Origin: Otatea glauca | Lineage: Eukaryota > Streptophyta > Magnoliopsida > Poales > Poaceae | Direction: 5' to 3' | Assembly (NCBI GenBank): GCA_036346275.1 | Contig: JAYEVK010000084.1 | Coordinates: forward strand, 1 to 64,000 | Length of the DNA: 64,000 nucleotides | Position numbers and translations under genes: made by a program | Shown: piece after piece, positions 34,560 through 46,584 of the stretch | How positions within the stretch are numbered: the first letter of the stretch is position 1 | Layout: each line of letters opens with the position of its first letter | Notes under the pieces: model-generated | What the model was told of the DNA's origin: nothing | The model's database searches: none | The model's input: only the letters and a program-made list of their open reading frames with translations

Positions 34560-36500
34560 ATCTTTTAGTTCACCTACAAAAGAAAATAAAACCTTTTTAG
34601 GTACCCAAATTTGTTTGGGTACTTGGAGGTTAGTAACCAAGGTTTTGGGCACCCAAATGGCATTGTTTTTTGACCAAGAATAGGAATGCCAACAAATTTA
34701 GCTACAACTCTGCCATTACTAGATTTCTTAAAAACATAGCATGAATCATAGATATTTCTTTTTGGAGCCTTACCCATGGGACAATCATTTGCCAAATGTC
34801 CCATATCATAACACTTATGGCAAAATTTCCCATTTCATTTTATGAATCTAGGTGCTTTGTGGCTCACTTTATTACCCTTCTTGGGGACAAACCCAATGCC
34901 TTCTTTGTTGTAGGAGAACCGTTGATCATTGAGAACCTTGTCAAGGGTTGCTTTTCCCTTGAAGCACCTATCCAAGCTCTTACTTAGCTTGTTCACTTAC
35001 TCCTTGAGCTTATTGTTTTCAATTACAAGGTGAGCATCAGTAGCATTATTCCAATGAGAAATTGAATCTACCTTAGAGCAACATGGCATATTTAACAAAT
35101 CGTCACATGGCGTAGATATGCTTACTTTAGATGCATTTCTAGAAGAATTTTCTACTCTAGGCATGGCATCAAGAATATCACAAGAAATTCCTACATCTAT
35201 TTTGGACTTTGAATGATCCTCGAGGAGAGCTCCTCAAAAGAATTCTTGAGAGAAATAAATTCTTTTCTCAAAGTCTTATATTTGAACTTCTTGACAAGGT
35301 ACTGATTTAAGTCCTCAAGCATGTCCATTAACTCATCGTAGGAGGGTTCATCACCATCATTAGATTTTACCTTGATGTCTACTTTTGCCATGAGGCAAGT
35401 GGGAGTAGCGAATAGTGATGGAACCTCCTTAATGGCAACTCCGGTGATTCCCTTCTTCTTGGAAGGAGTGTCATTGTCAGAGGTTTCAGAGTTGGAATAC
35501 TCCTCATCGGAGTTCTACTCCCCAATGTGAGCCTCGCCTTTGCTATCCTTGTGATTATTTTTGAAAATTTTCTTCTTTCCATTGAATTCCTTCTTCTTGG
35601 ATTGCTTGGACTTGTCCTACTTCTTGTTGGGGCAAAGAGAGGCAATGTGGCCCTTCTCATCACAATCATAGCACAGTATGTTGGTGTAGCGCTTGTTGCT
35701 TGAGTGTGCCCCTTCTTGAACTTGTGAAGAGCGCTTGAGCTTGAGTGTCTCTTCATGAATCTCGTCATTCTTCTCACAAGGAGTGCCATCTCCTCTTCGG
35801 AGTCATCAAGCGCTTCATCGCTTGACTTTGCGTTGGCCTTAAATACAATGTTCTTATTCTTTGAAGAACTTTGCTCCAAGAACTCCTCCTTGTCCTTCTT
35901 GTACAATTCATCTGTAATGAGGTTGTCCAACAGACTGGTTGGTGTCATCCTTGCTAACACGAGAGAGTTGAGAAACAAGGTTACCAATGTCTTGTACTTG
36001 TTTGGTAGAGCCCTAAGCATCTTACAAACAACATCAAGATCGGTTAGTGTGCCACCAAGGCCCTTGAGCTCATTCAATATGTTATTTAGCCTTGAGTACA
36101 TCTCATTGATGTTCTCGTGGGGCAACATAACGAAACTCTCATATTTGATCCTAAGCATATGCAATTTGGCCTTCTTGACCACGGATGTTCCCTCGTGGAT
36201 TTCCGAGAGAATTGTCCAAATCTCAAGAGAGGTATCAAGGTTGCTCACTCAATTGAACTCATCAGTGTTCAAGGCTCCAAACAAAGCATTCATTGCTTGA
36301 GCATTGAGATGAGACTTTCGCTCATCTTGATCAATGGTTAGTGTGGGATCAAGTGATATAGCGAAACCCTCATCAACAATTCTCCATATGCTTGGGCTCA
36401 TAGCCTTAAGATAAATGGTCATACGAATTTTCCAATAAGCATAATTAGTACCATCGAAGAAAGGTGCATTTCCTATGGATACACCCTCACGAGCCATCAT
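34560..36500 (-). pseudogene. gag: Sirevirus (minus) gag with two zinc knuckles
   Basis: Start Met near 36498: MMAREGVSIGNAPFFDGTN, a DUF4219-type N-terminus, then YWKIRMTIYLKAM. A TGA at about 36249 replaces a codon just before SNLDTSLEIW. The UBN2-type gag core continues with LHMLRIKYESF, RALPNKYKTLVT and LLDNLITDELYKKDKEE (35860-36240). After a shift near 35720, a first CCHC knuckle CYDCDEKGHIASLC is at about 35634-35690. Leu/Lys-rich helices follow at 35197-35391. A second intact knuckle CHKCYDMGHLANDC is near 34785-34830, ahead of the protease. The segment 34830-35190 is frameshifted. Gag binds RNA and builds particles. Confidence 0.85.
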
Positions 36501-36539
36501 TTTCTCTCTAGACGGTTAAGTCTATAAATGAAAGACAAA

Positions 36540-36551
36540 GCTCTGATACCA
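36540..36551 (-). other. Primer binding site (tRNA-iMet) of the minus-strand Sirevirus
   Basis: The minus strand reads TGGTATCAGAGC, two bases from the LTR border at 36554. It confirms that the LTR fragment to its right is the 5' LTR. Confidence 0.9.
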
Positions 36552-36553
36552 CT

Positions 36554-36641
36554 TGTAGGATCAAGGATAACCGACTAGAGGGTGGTGAATAGGAGGTTTT
36601 TAAAATTCTTTTGGATCTAAGCGATAACTAAGCAAATATGA
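36554..36641 (-). repeat. Truncated 5' LTR of the minus-strand Sirevirus
   Basis: TGTAGGATCAAGGATAACCG onward matches the LTR at 26212 for about 88 bp with few differences. The match stops at 36641, where sequence without similarity to the LTR begins. The break marks a deletion or recombination. Confidence 0.85.
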
Positions 36642-37311
36642 ATTCAAGATGTAGCTAGCTTGGTAAAGAGAAATTTGAAGATACTTTGTTTTATAGCAAG
36701 TATTAATTAAACAATTGACATAATTTTGTTGCACATAATAGCAGAAATTGGTGGTTAACTACCAAATGTGTGTATGTGGTTCTAGGGCATCATAGACCAT
36801 TGATCTGCAAAATAGTAAAGGACTTGACAGGTCTTGATAGTTGGATTACTCAAATTCTCAACAATTAAGTTAAATATTAATTTCTAGTTGGCTTGCATGT
36901 ATGATTAACTATATGGGATATCACACCTTTCATTTCTCAAATGGTTTGTGAATGTCATGGTTGCATTTTCTGCCTTCCAAGGCTTAGGATGTATCTTTCA
37001 TAACTCCATCTGAGGCTATGCAAAAAAGCTATGCGTAGCATAGATGGACCGAAGCTGGATTTTTGCTAGCTACTTTAGATCATACATAGTCTACTTCAAT
37101 ATTTAACACTAATTGTTATATGCGTAGCGTAGATGGATTGAAGTTGGATGTACGCTGGGAACCGTGTGAGTGCTGGGTACATTAATGGCATCTCTACTTT
37201 TAGAAGAGCTACAGAGGATATGCTTAATAAGGGGTCTAATTTATGTCTTGTCTGTGCATTGACTGCTAGAATCTGAGGATATTTTGAAACTCAGCCCATA
37301 TCAAAGCACAC
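36642..37311 (+). other. Region between Sirevirus breakpoint and CACTA transposase
   Basis: AT-rich, with no open frame of note. A short direct repeat (ATGCGTAGCATAGATGG near 37030-37050 and again near 37120-37135) is visible. It may be the 5' noncoding part of the CACTA element. I can support nothing else here. Confidence 0.4.
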
Positions 37312-38683
37312 TTGATTCTACGGGATTTCAAAAGGGGGTATACATGTTGGACCAGTCACAGTGAAGAGCAGATTATACAAGAAGCAGGTAGTATTAACAT
37401 CATCGATGAAGTAAACGATATGCTAGATGATCATATCGATTGGGCTTCCGATGAGGATAGGTTGCAGGATGACAATATGGATCAGATGATGCACGATGCA
37501 GAAGGGAACTGTGATGAGAGATAATATGTTAAATTCCGGGGTTTGATGGAGGACTCGGAGAAACCTTTGTTCCCAGGCTGTAAGTCGAAATACACAAGGT
37601 TGTCATCCATACTTGAACTGCAAAAATTGAAGGCAAGCAACGATTGGTCTGACAAGAGTTTTATGGCGCTGTTAGGTCTATTGGAGGACCTGCTTTCAGA
37701 GGGAAATGAGTTGCCGACAACCACCTACAAAGCCAAGAAGGTTCTCTGTTCCTTAGAAATGGAAGTAGAAAGAATACATGCATGTCCAAACAACTGTATC
37801 ATGTACCACAAAGAGTACGCAAACTTGCATGTATGTCCAGTGTGCAACGCATCCTGGTACAAGCATAAGAATCATTCATATGATGACACGAGGGCATCGA
37901 GGTGAAGAAAGGACCTCCTTCTAAGATGACGTGGTATCTGCTTGTAATTGCCCATTTGAAGCGTTTTTGCGAACCTAAAGGAGGCAAAATTCCTGCATTG
38001 GCACTCGAAGGAGTGTAAGAATGATGGTATTCTAAGACACCCTGCTAATTCTGCCCAGTGGAGAAACATCGATAGGAGGTTTGAAGAATTCGATACGAAA
38101 CCGAGGAATATAAGTTTTGAATTGAGTACAGATGGAATGAATCCTTTCGGTAACATGAGCAGCTGTCATAGCATTTGGCCCATGAATCTCTAGATCTACA
38201 ACCTTCCTCCTTAGTTGTTTATAAAGCGGAAGTACATTTTGTTGTTCATACTTAACCAAGGCCAGAAGCAACCTAGGAACGATATTGATATGTACCTTGC
38301 ACCATTGGTGGAAGATCTGAAAACACTATAGGTTCCTAGGGTATAGGCATGGGATGTGTTCAAACGAGAGAACTTCACTTTCCACTTCGTGTTGTTATGC
38401 ACCATAAATGATTATCTTGCTAATCTGTCAGGCCAGAGTACAAAAGGATCCAAAGCCTATACTCATTGCTTAGATGATACCACGAGTGTGTGGCTGAATC
38501 ACTCGTGCAAAACCATGTACATGCGTCACCGTAAGTTCTTTCGGAGGAATCACCCATACCGCAAAATGAGGAAACAATTTGACGGAAGAAACGAGGATAG
38601 TTCAGCTCCAAGGCCTTTTAAACGGAGAGATGTACAAGATATGGTTAAGGAGTTGGAGGCTGCGCATGAAGAGGGACGTAAAT
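37312..38683 (+). pseudogene. CACTA TNP2-type transposase, N-terminal and central part
   Basis: The frame at 37312-37524 begins with KRGYTCWTSHSEE, the usual start region of TNP2. 37543-37905 gives EDSEKPLFPGCKSKYTRLS, LELQKLKASNDWSDKSF, LLPEGNELP-like and IHACPNNCIMYHKEYANLHVCPVC, a Cys-rich zinc-like stretch. A shifted part follows with ISFELSTDGMNPFGNMSS and DIDMYLAPLVEDL, which hold conserved Asp residues. 38356-38683 has NFTFHFVLLCTINDYLANLSG and MRHRKFFRRNHPYRKMRKQFDG, of the Transposase_21 family. Several stops are present. The gene is cut at 38683 inside EEGRKL by Tekay-2. Confidence 0.85.
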
Positions 38684-41600
38684 TGTAAGGACCCGAATCC
38701 ACTGATTCGAACCCACTATGTTTACTGCACTAGTCCCAGGATCAACGCTAGTGCACACAGCTCAACATTGGTACATATCACATCATACTCAACGATAATA
38801 GAATAATAGTTCATTCATTGATATATCTAAAGGTATGATCTTATGACCGACTTACATTATTAAGCCACGCAGGGCAAGACTAAAAATATAAACTAATAAT
38901 TAAGCAAATGGAAAGTAGAAAACGTAGATAGCTCATCGGTTCACCACAGCAACCGACAAGGCTCGGACCCTAATGACTCGTGTCTTCTGGACTTCCTCTT
39001 CCAACACAGTGTAGATTCTTCAACTGTTGATTATTGTTGTTTGGCAAGGGTGAGTACTTAAGCACTCAACAAGTTGTGCACTGAATGCAATTCTATGTAT
39101 CTATATGCAAGGCTTATTCCAATGGATAGGCTATCATGGCTATTTTGCAATAAGTAAATAGATTGTAAAGACTGTAAAACAAATATCAATAGTAAATAAA
39201 TTCAGTATTTCTCAAGTAAACCAAGTTTCCAATCCTAAGTCAAATTCCATCTTCCATATGGCTTTCCGCCATCCCAACCAAGTTGTCCAATTAATTAAAC
39301 TAACCCTTAACTGTAATTCCCGAGCATTGCTCAATACCACGAGCACGGCTATCCGAATAGTTTCACACTCTGCAGAGGTTATGCACTTTACCCACGTGAT
39401 ACAACCAAACACCACCAAGGCGAGTGATTATAACAAAGCTTTTACAATGCTCTGGCTTAACCGGATACTACCCGCTAAGGTTTCAACACTGGTGGGTCTG
39501 AAAACCATAACCAGGGCCCCCCTCTTGCGCCATGTGAATTACACCATAACTCGGGAACTCACACCGACCATGATAGTACCAAAATCAAGACATTGCAAAT
39601 TACTCAACTAGGCTGGCCCATACCAGACATGTGGTTGCATGATTGACTCAGGTCAAAGGCTTGCAAGGTTTAGTCCTTAGTGTGATCAAGGCAAGACATC
39701 CACATACCCTCTGCCCATCGGGCCCACCTTGGCATACTCGCCCCTTGTCACTTGCCCCAATCTAAATTATTATCACCCAGTTGATTACCAAGCACCACGT
39801 GCCATCAACAATTCAACATCGTTGCGTGACATGACTCGCCACAACAACTCAATCTCATCGTGTGATCCCACATGACACACAAGTTCATAACATTGTTCCA
39901 TATTCCATTAATCAAGATTAATCATCAATGATTCTGACACATGTGATGACGTGGCATGACTAAGCAACTAATACGAACTAATCCTCCAATGTTGATTATA
40001 ATTATTAACCAACTATATTTAACCAATCTAGGGTGACAATGGATCATGGCATACAATGACAAGGTAGGGTGTAGATCAATCTGGTATATTAGCTAAACCC
40101 AATCTAATTTAAAACAATTGTATATTTGAAATATATGCAATAGGGTGAAACAAACATAGCAATTTTATAAACATGGGTTAAACATGATCAAAGCACAACT
40201 TGCCTTGGAATAGGTCCTGATCTGGTTCTGGAACTTGCTCTTGAGTTGCTGGATCTTCCTCCGAAGCGTCGCACAATTCAACGCTCTACTGCATCAAGAA
40301 GAAAAGCAAATAAACACCAAAACAGAGAGCAATTGAACTCCAAAATCAAATAAAATTCACCATTAAATAGATCTCAATTTTACAAATTTTTAGAAATTGG
40401 AATCACTCAAATCCGAGTCAAATTGCAAAAGATATAGCCTTTTGAAGTTTGAAATAAATACTGAAATTGCTAAAATCAGAAAATCGGAATTAACAGATTT
40501 ATTTTTATACTGAAAAAGCGATTATTGCGTCATCATGACGTCACGCTGGCGTCAGCCTGGCCTGGACCAATCAGAGCACGACACGTGGCCCTGGTGCATA
40601 GACCTGGTGCACGGGACCTCCTCCGTCTCTAGTGAACCCGCAGATGGCGCCTCGGTGCGTGTTCGCCACGCGCGTTGCGTACCGATTGGTCACAGTGCCA
40701 CCCCCGCCGATGCGCAACACGCGGCGCGCATCCACGGCTTGATCCGATCGAACGGACGCGGCTGAACGGCGACGCAGCACGATCTCGACCGAAGGACCTA
40801 GATCGGACGGCCCGAAACTTCTGAACCCGGCAATGGCTACGCGACGGCGAAGTTCTTCGGCGGCGAAGAAGAAGATCGGGCGCGGCGTTTTGGCGCGATT
40901 CGGCGAGATGACGTTGCGGATCCGTTCGACGCAAAGAGGCGAATCGGCCGGTTCCATCTGCGGCGAAGAACGCCCCGATGCCATCGAATCCGCGAAAACC
41001 CTTGGCGGCGCTTGCGTCAACCTCCGGCGAGCTCTATCGACAAGGCGACGACGATTCTAGCGACGATGAGCGGAGAAAACGAAGCGGCGCAAATGGTTCA
41101 ACCTCGGGGCGGGGTCTCGCGGCTTAAATAGCCCCCTCGACGGCCATGTCCGAGGCGGAGTTCGTTCCGTACGAGGCGGCGCTGTCCGAGTCCGTTACGG
41201 CGACGAGTCCTGGAGAAGACGAAGTCTCGATCGTCCACGTGTCGTGGAATGGACGGACACCTGCGCGCGTGACGTGGCGAAATCCGAACCCTCCACGCGA
41301 CTCGATCCAATGGCTGAAGATCGCTAGGGTTTCTCCGTTTAAGAAAAAAATACTCACCCTCCGATCAAGATCCGACGGATACGGCGATTCCATCTAGAAA
41401 ACGGGCGAACGGGGCGGCGCCAAGCTTCGGGCTGCATGAAATGGGCCCCATGCGCCTGATGATTGGGCTCGGCCGTGATCATTCATGCCAATTTTAAAAG
41501 ATTTCTCATTTAAAATAATTACAGAAATTCATTTTATTTTTTTTAAGCGATAAAACTATTAGGAAAAATCCAAGAAAAATCTCAAAAATACTTTGAGACA

Positions 41601-41799
41601 TTCTGGACTTAAATAAAATATTTTTGGCAAAACGTTATTTTAACTTTGCACAAATTTAAATAGATTTGAACAAAAGGTCAATAAACCTAAATTAAAATTA
41701 ATTCAAATAAATCCAAAAAAATCCAAATAAATTCCAGAAAATCATAAATGCACATTTAAGCAATAAAATAATATTTAAGCCAATTTTTGGGATGTTACA
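38684..41799 (-). repeat. 3' LTR of Tekay-2
   Basis: A 3116-bp LTR next to the duplication TAAAT. It matches 47550-50668 almost throughout; one visible difference is a ~24-bp deletion near 39150, relative to 48018-48045. It also matches the solo LTR at 8432-11470. Confidence 0.95.
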
Positions 41800-41816
41800 A
41801 ACCTCCCCTTAATGTA
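41800..41816 (-). other. Polypurine tract of Tekay-2
   Basis: The minus strand reads ATTAAGGGGAGGTTT directly before the 3' LTR. Position and composition are those of a gypsy polypurine tract. Confidence 0.8.
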
Positions 41817-41835
41817 ATCTCGACCGAGATTAAGG

Positions 41836-43145
41836 CTAACTAGAATTAGGTTCGAAATTCGACTTCAAATCTTCTTCTCGCTCCCAAGTTGCTTCACTTT
41901 GAATGATTGCTCCATCGAACTCGCAAAAGCGAACAGACTTGTTTCTGGTCTTGCGCTCCATAACATCCAAAATTCTGACCGGTTGCTCTTTGTAGTCAAA
42001 TCTTCTTGCAGCTCTATTGCATCCAACGGAGTTTGCTCCGTTAGCACTCTGAGACATTTCTTGAGCTGCGACACATGGAATACATCATGTACTCCTGCCA
42101 AAGACTGAGGCAATTCTAACTGATACGCTACCTCTCCTCGACGGCTCAGAATCTTGAACGGACCAATATATCTTGGCGCAAGCTTCCCTTTAACGTGAAA
42201 TCTTTTAACGCCCTTAAGAGGGGTAACCCTGAGATACACATGATCTTCTGGTTCAAAACTCAAATCTCGACGACGGTTATCTGCGTAGCTTTTCTGTCTT
42301 GACTGTGCTATCTTCAACCTTTCTCTGATCATTGCGACTTGATTTTCGGCTTCCTCGAGAATATATGGCCCAAAAACCAAACGTTCTCCTGGTTTGTCCC
42401 AATTCAACGGAGTACGACAAGCACGTCCATACAATGCCTCAAATGGTGACATCTGCAGGCTAGCTTGATAGCTATTATTGTAACTGAATTCTGCGTATGG
42501 CAAACATTTATCCCATGACGTAGCATAAGCTAAAGCACAAGCTCTCAACATATCCTCTAAAATCTGATTTACTCTTTCACCGACCATCCATCTCATGGGT
42601 GATATGTCATCTTCAAATTGAGACGAGTTCCCATGGCCGTGCAACTTATTCCAAAATCTCGAGGTAAATTGGGTACCTCTGTCCGACACAATCTTCTTGG
42701 GCACTCCATGCAAGCATACAATCCTTGACATATACAGCTCTGCTAAACGATCTCCCAAGTAAGTGGTCTTTACTGGGATAAAATGGGCGACCTTGGTTAG
42801 ACGATCCACAATAACCCAAATGGAATCGTAACCCCTCTGAGTCTTAGGTAAACCGGTGATAAAGTCCATTCCGATTTCCTCCCACTTCCATTCCGGAATT
42901 TTCAACGGCTGCAACAAACCAGCTGGTCTTTGATGCATGGCTTTTACTCTCTGACATACGTCGCATAAAGCAACATGCTCAACTACTTCACGCTTCATAT
43001 TAGGCCACCAAAATCTCTCTTTCAAATCCTGGTACATCTTGGCACTTCCTGGATGAATCGAGTACTTAGAATCGTGAGCTTCTTCAAGAATCAATTGCTT
43101 TAGTTCCTTTTTATCCGGCACGCAAATTCGGCCTTTGAAAAACAT
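41836..43145 (-). pseudogene. int: Tekay-2 integrase with chromodomain-like tail
   Basis: A 426-codon open frame (41865-43145) on the minus strand begins in the zinc region: HDSKYSIHPGSAKMYQDL...CDVCQRVKAMHQRP. It then has IGMDFITGLP with catalytic Asp, VDRLTKVAHFIP, VSDRGTQFTSRFW with the second Asp, and a locally scrambled stretch (about 42580-42650), where compensating indels replace the expected FSTAYHPQTDGQTE. Good sequence resumes at RVNQILEDML and GKLAPRYIGPF. The last part (41836-42057) is in another frame and has VRILDVMERKTRN and ATWEREEDLKSNF, the chromodomain-like C-terminus of Tekay/Del integrases. Without the indels it would be close to intact. Confidence 0.9.
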
Positions 43146-43329
43146 GGTTCCTTGCTCATCCAGAGTGAAATCTACGGCTAGGCCTTCTTCCTTTTTAGCC
43201 TTGATCTTAGAAATTTTATCGTCATCTTTCTCGCCTTCACTAACTGATCCTCCGGTGTTGGCCTCACTTCGATCTGACTACCATTCCTTGCGAACGACTT
43301 CCAACCTTAGTTTCAAATTCCTTGCATAG

Positions 43330-44826
43330 TTCGGTTGATCCTCCATTGTTAGCGTATTTGCGCTATGGCTCTTCGACTCGAGCATCCGCTACCACATTGG
43401 CTTTCCGGGATGATAATGAATTCCACATTGTAATCCTTAATTAGCTCTAGCCATCTTTGCTGTCTCATATTCAGATCTGCTTGAGTGAATATGTATTTCA
43501 GGCTCTTATGGTTTGTATATATCTCACATCTATTTCCTATGAGATAATGACGCCATATCTTCAAGGCATGCACTACGGCAGCTAACTCCAAATCATGCGT
43601 TGGGTAGTTCACTTCATGCGGTCTTAACTGTCTCGACGCATAAGCAACGACTTTGCCTTCTTGCATTAACACGCATCCCAAGCCTTGCTTTGAAGCATCG
43701 CAATAAATATCAAATCCATTCTGCACATCTGGCAACACTAATACGGGGGCTGTCGTTAAACACTTCTTTAATTCCATAAAGCTTTTCTCGTACTCTAGCG
43801 TCCATGCAAACTTCTTTTCCTTCTTCAACAACTGCGTCAGGGGTTTAGCAATTGTCGAGAATCCTTCTATGAACCGACGGTAGTATCCCGCCATTCCCAG
43901 AAAACTACGGATCTGAGTAACAGACTTCGGTTGCTCCCAATGCAACACTGCATCCACTTTGCTGGGGTCAACTGCAACTCCTTTAGTAGTCATTACATGA
44001 CCCAAGAATTCAACTTTCTCCTTCCGGAATTCACACTTGCTAAACTTAGCATACACGGTGATGCTCGTAGCCTCTCTAGAACCATCCTCAGATGTTATGC
44101 ATGCTCTTCCTCAGTCTTCGAGTAAACCAAGATATCGTCTATAAAGACTACAACGAACTTATCCAACTATTCCATGAAAACCTTATTCATCATGTTCATG
44201 AAATATGCAGGGGCATTCGTCAATCCAAATGACATGACTGTGAACTCATAATGTCCATATCGCGTAGAAAACGTAGTCTTAGGCACACCCTCCGCTCGGA
44301 TCTTCAACTGATGGTATCCTGAACGAAGGTCTATTTTGGAGAAAACTCCAGCTCCTCTTAACTGATCAAATAAGTCATCGATCCTGGGCAACGGATACTT
44401 ATTCTTGATCGTTACTTCATTCAGTGCACGATAATCGATGCACATTCTAAGACTTCCTTCCTTTTTACGAACAAACAAAACCGGGGCTCCCCACGGCGAT
44501 GAACTAGGTCTAATGAAACCTTTTTCTTGTAGCTCCTCAATCTGCTTCTTCATTTCCACTAACTCGTCGGTAGGCATCCGATATGGTCTCTTTGATATCG
44601 GTGCTGTCCCTGGTGCTAACTCGATAACGAACTCGGTATCGCGATCTGGCGGCAGTCCTGGCAAATCTTCTAGAAACACATCTGGGTATTCTCTGACTAC
44701 TGGCACATCTTCCATGCTGATGGCTTTCACACTGTTGACCACTAACTGCCCATCTCGAACTGCGGTCGCTTGAAATTCTACCTTCTTGCCACGAGGGCCT
44801 TCCAAAGTTACGATCCTTCGCCACAA
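43330..44826 (-). pseudogene. rt: Tekay-2 reverse transcriptase and RNase H
   Basis: RT at 44167-44826: EYPDVFLEDLPGLPPDRDTE, PISKRPYRMPTDELVEMKK, WGAPVLFVRKKEG, MCIDYRALNEVTIKNKYPLP, FSKIDLRSGYHQLKI and FGLTNAPAYFMNMMNKVF. A TAG at about 44167 stands where Tyr is usual, just before LDKFVVV. The catalytic FIDD is at 44134-44145. RNase H continues at 43349-44056: FLGHVMTTKGVAVDPSKVDAV, FLGMAGYYRRFIEGF, FDIYCDASKQGLGCVLMQ, HDLELAAVVHALKIW and THDHKS-type NHKSLKYIF. It is shifted near 43400 before the DALSR motif. Nearly complete, with a few single breaks. Confidence 0.9.
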
Positions 44827-46260
44827 TCCAAAGCGACCTTATGCTTAGACAGCCAATCCATTCCAAGGATGACGTCTAGGGATTGCGCATCTATCAAGAT
44901 AAGATTCGCTAGAAATTCTATCCCATCCATAAGCAACTTAGCTCCCAAACACCCAAGGCTAGATCTAAGCTCAGATCCTGGGGCTTGGACTAAGAGCACA
45001 CACTTAAGATTCACCACTTTAAATCCATTCTTGGTTGCAAAACTTTGAGAAGCGAGCGAACGCGAAGCTCGTAATCAAACAAAAGCATTGCAGTAATCGA
45101 GTTGACCAGGAACTTACCCAGTACGACGTCTGTAGCCTCCTGAGCTCCATCAGCGGTGATGTGGTTGATCCTTCCACGCACTGTTGACTGCGGTGTTGCT
45201 CCAGCTTGACCTGGCGCACGATTTCCTCCTGAAGCTGGTGCCTTGGCAGGTGTTGTTCCCAAGTTGAAACGAACTGGCGTAATGCCTCCCTTCTGTGGAC
45301 ACCTATTAGAAAAGTGCCCTGGCTCATTGCATGTATAGCATCTTTTCACTGCAGACTGTTGATTCCCTCCTGGTGCATTGTTGCCCTGTGCTGGTGTCTG
45401 AAAGTTCTGATTAGCAGGGCGAGGCGCAGGGGTTGATGTCTTGTTCACGGCTGGTGGTTGGAATCTAGCAAATTGTTGTGGTGACATCCTCAAACGTAGA
45501 TGGTTTGGACGTCCACCCTGATTAGTCATCAAGCGCTTATAGTTCTCACCCAGCTCTTTGCGCTTATCCTCTAGGATCAAAGCCTTATTGACTAACTCCT
45601 GAAAGTCTGGAAAATTGTGGGTAATCAGTCCCACCTGCAGTCCTGAATTTAGTCCCTTCATAAAACGAGACTGCCTAGCCTTGTCCGTCGCTACGTCTTC
45701 AGGGGCATAGCGAGCTAACTGAGTAAATTTATTCAGATATTCGGCCACTGGTTGGCCTCCTTGTTTCAGAGCCCTGAACTCTTCCTTCTTAAGGTCCATC
45801 ATTCCCTCCGGGACGTGATACTGGCGGAAAGCAGTAGTAAACTCCTCCCAAGTGATCTCTTGTGGGGCTCCATGAGCGGCACAGTAATTCTCCCACCACT
45901 CTGCGGCGGTTCCTTCCAGTTGATGAGAGGCGTAGAGCACCTTCTCATTTTCTTCACATTGCGTGATGTGCAGCTTCCTTTCAATAGTCCTAAGCCAGTC
46001 ATCGGCTTCCAAAGGGTTCACATTCCCTGAAAAAGTTGGTGGTCGAGTCCTCATAAAATCTGACAGCTTGGAATGAGATCGAGGTCCACCATGGTTGTTC
46101 TGAGTTGCAGGGTTGTTGTTGGTTCTTCACGCGTTGGTCATCTCTTTGCATTCTTTGCGTCATGGTCTGCATTAGTTGAGTTTGTGCAATGAGAAACGCC
46201 TCGGATTCTCGCATGTCGATCGGTGGTGGTTGAGGGCTGCCTCGTCGTTGGGGTTGTCAT
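44808..46260 (-). pseudogene. gag: Tekay-2 gag and aspartic protease
   Basis: Gag is one long open frame (45011-46054): RPPTFSGNVNPLEADDWLR, YASHQLEGTAAEWWENY, FRQYHVPEGMMDLKKEEF and LARYAPEDVATDKARQ form the Retrotrans_gag domain. A Pro/Asn/Gln-rich linker and an intact CCHC knuckle CYTCNEPGHFSNRC (about 45300-45345) follow. The N-terminal 40 or so codons (46055-46260) are shifted. The protease begins at LLFD near 45080-45095, but an indel destroys the following SGAS of the active site. The C-terminal part of the protease, FLANLILIDAQSLDVILGMDWL, is at 44850-44930 in another frame. Confidence 0.9.
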
Positions 46261-46584
46261 TCGCGCAATCCACTTCTGAAATCGTTGTTCCTCGAGTATT
46301 CACCATCCGATGATTGCCTCTTGGGTTAGGAAAGGTAGATGTAGCATAGATAAGAAGTAAGAATTTCTAAAGCGGGGAGATAGGTTATACCCAAACTGAA
46401 ATAATTCTTTATTTATCCTTGGTATGGCTGGTTATTTAAGCCTACAAGCTTTGCAACACATACTGCACACTCAGCACACAAAGAAGCAAACTAAACACGA
46501 AACCTTAACGTCAACTACAGAGGTAAAGACTAACTTAAAGACGCGACTAACACTCGAGTCTCAACACAGCTCCAAGGCTGACTC

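Larger units (their letters stand above)
26212..36641 (-). mobile_element. Sirevirus-type Ty1/copia retrotransposon with env-like region, 5' LTR truncated
   Basis: Minus-strand order from the right: LTR fragment (36554-36641), tRNA-iMet primer site, gag, zinc knuckle, protease, integrase, reverse transcriptase, RNase H (copia order), an extra env-like region and the 3' LTR (26212-28024). The integrase-before-RT order, the DGGS-free DSGC protease and the extra downstream ORF fit SIRE/Maximus (Sirevirus) elements. All frames are broken. The 5' LTR stops after about 88 bp, where unrelated sequence begins, so the right side is a breakpoint and no target duplication can be tested. Confidence 0.88.

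Noticed and set aside
38032..38611. Minus-strand open frames opposite the CACTA transposase
   Set aside because: Shadows of the plus-strand transposase; the plus-strand translation has the family motifs.
40571..41060. Open frames of up to 149 codons in the Tekay-2 3' LTR
   Set aside because: Not conserved in the 5' LTR of the same element; chance open frames in GC-rich DNA.
41124..41133. Plus-strand TATA-like CTTAAATAGC in the LTR as promoter of a host gene to the right
   Set aside because: The site is almost palindromic and fits the minus-strand promoter of the element; no gene follows on the plus strand.
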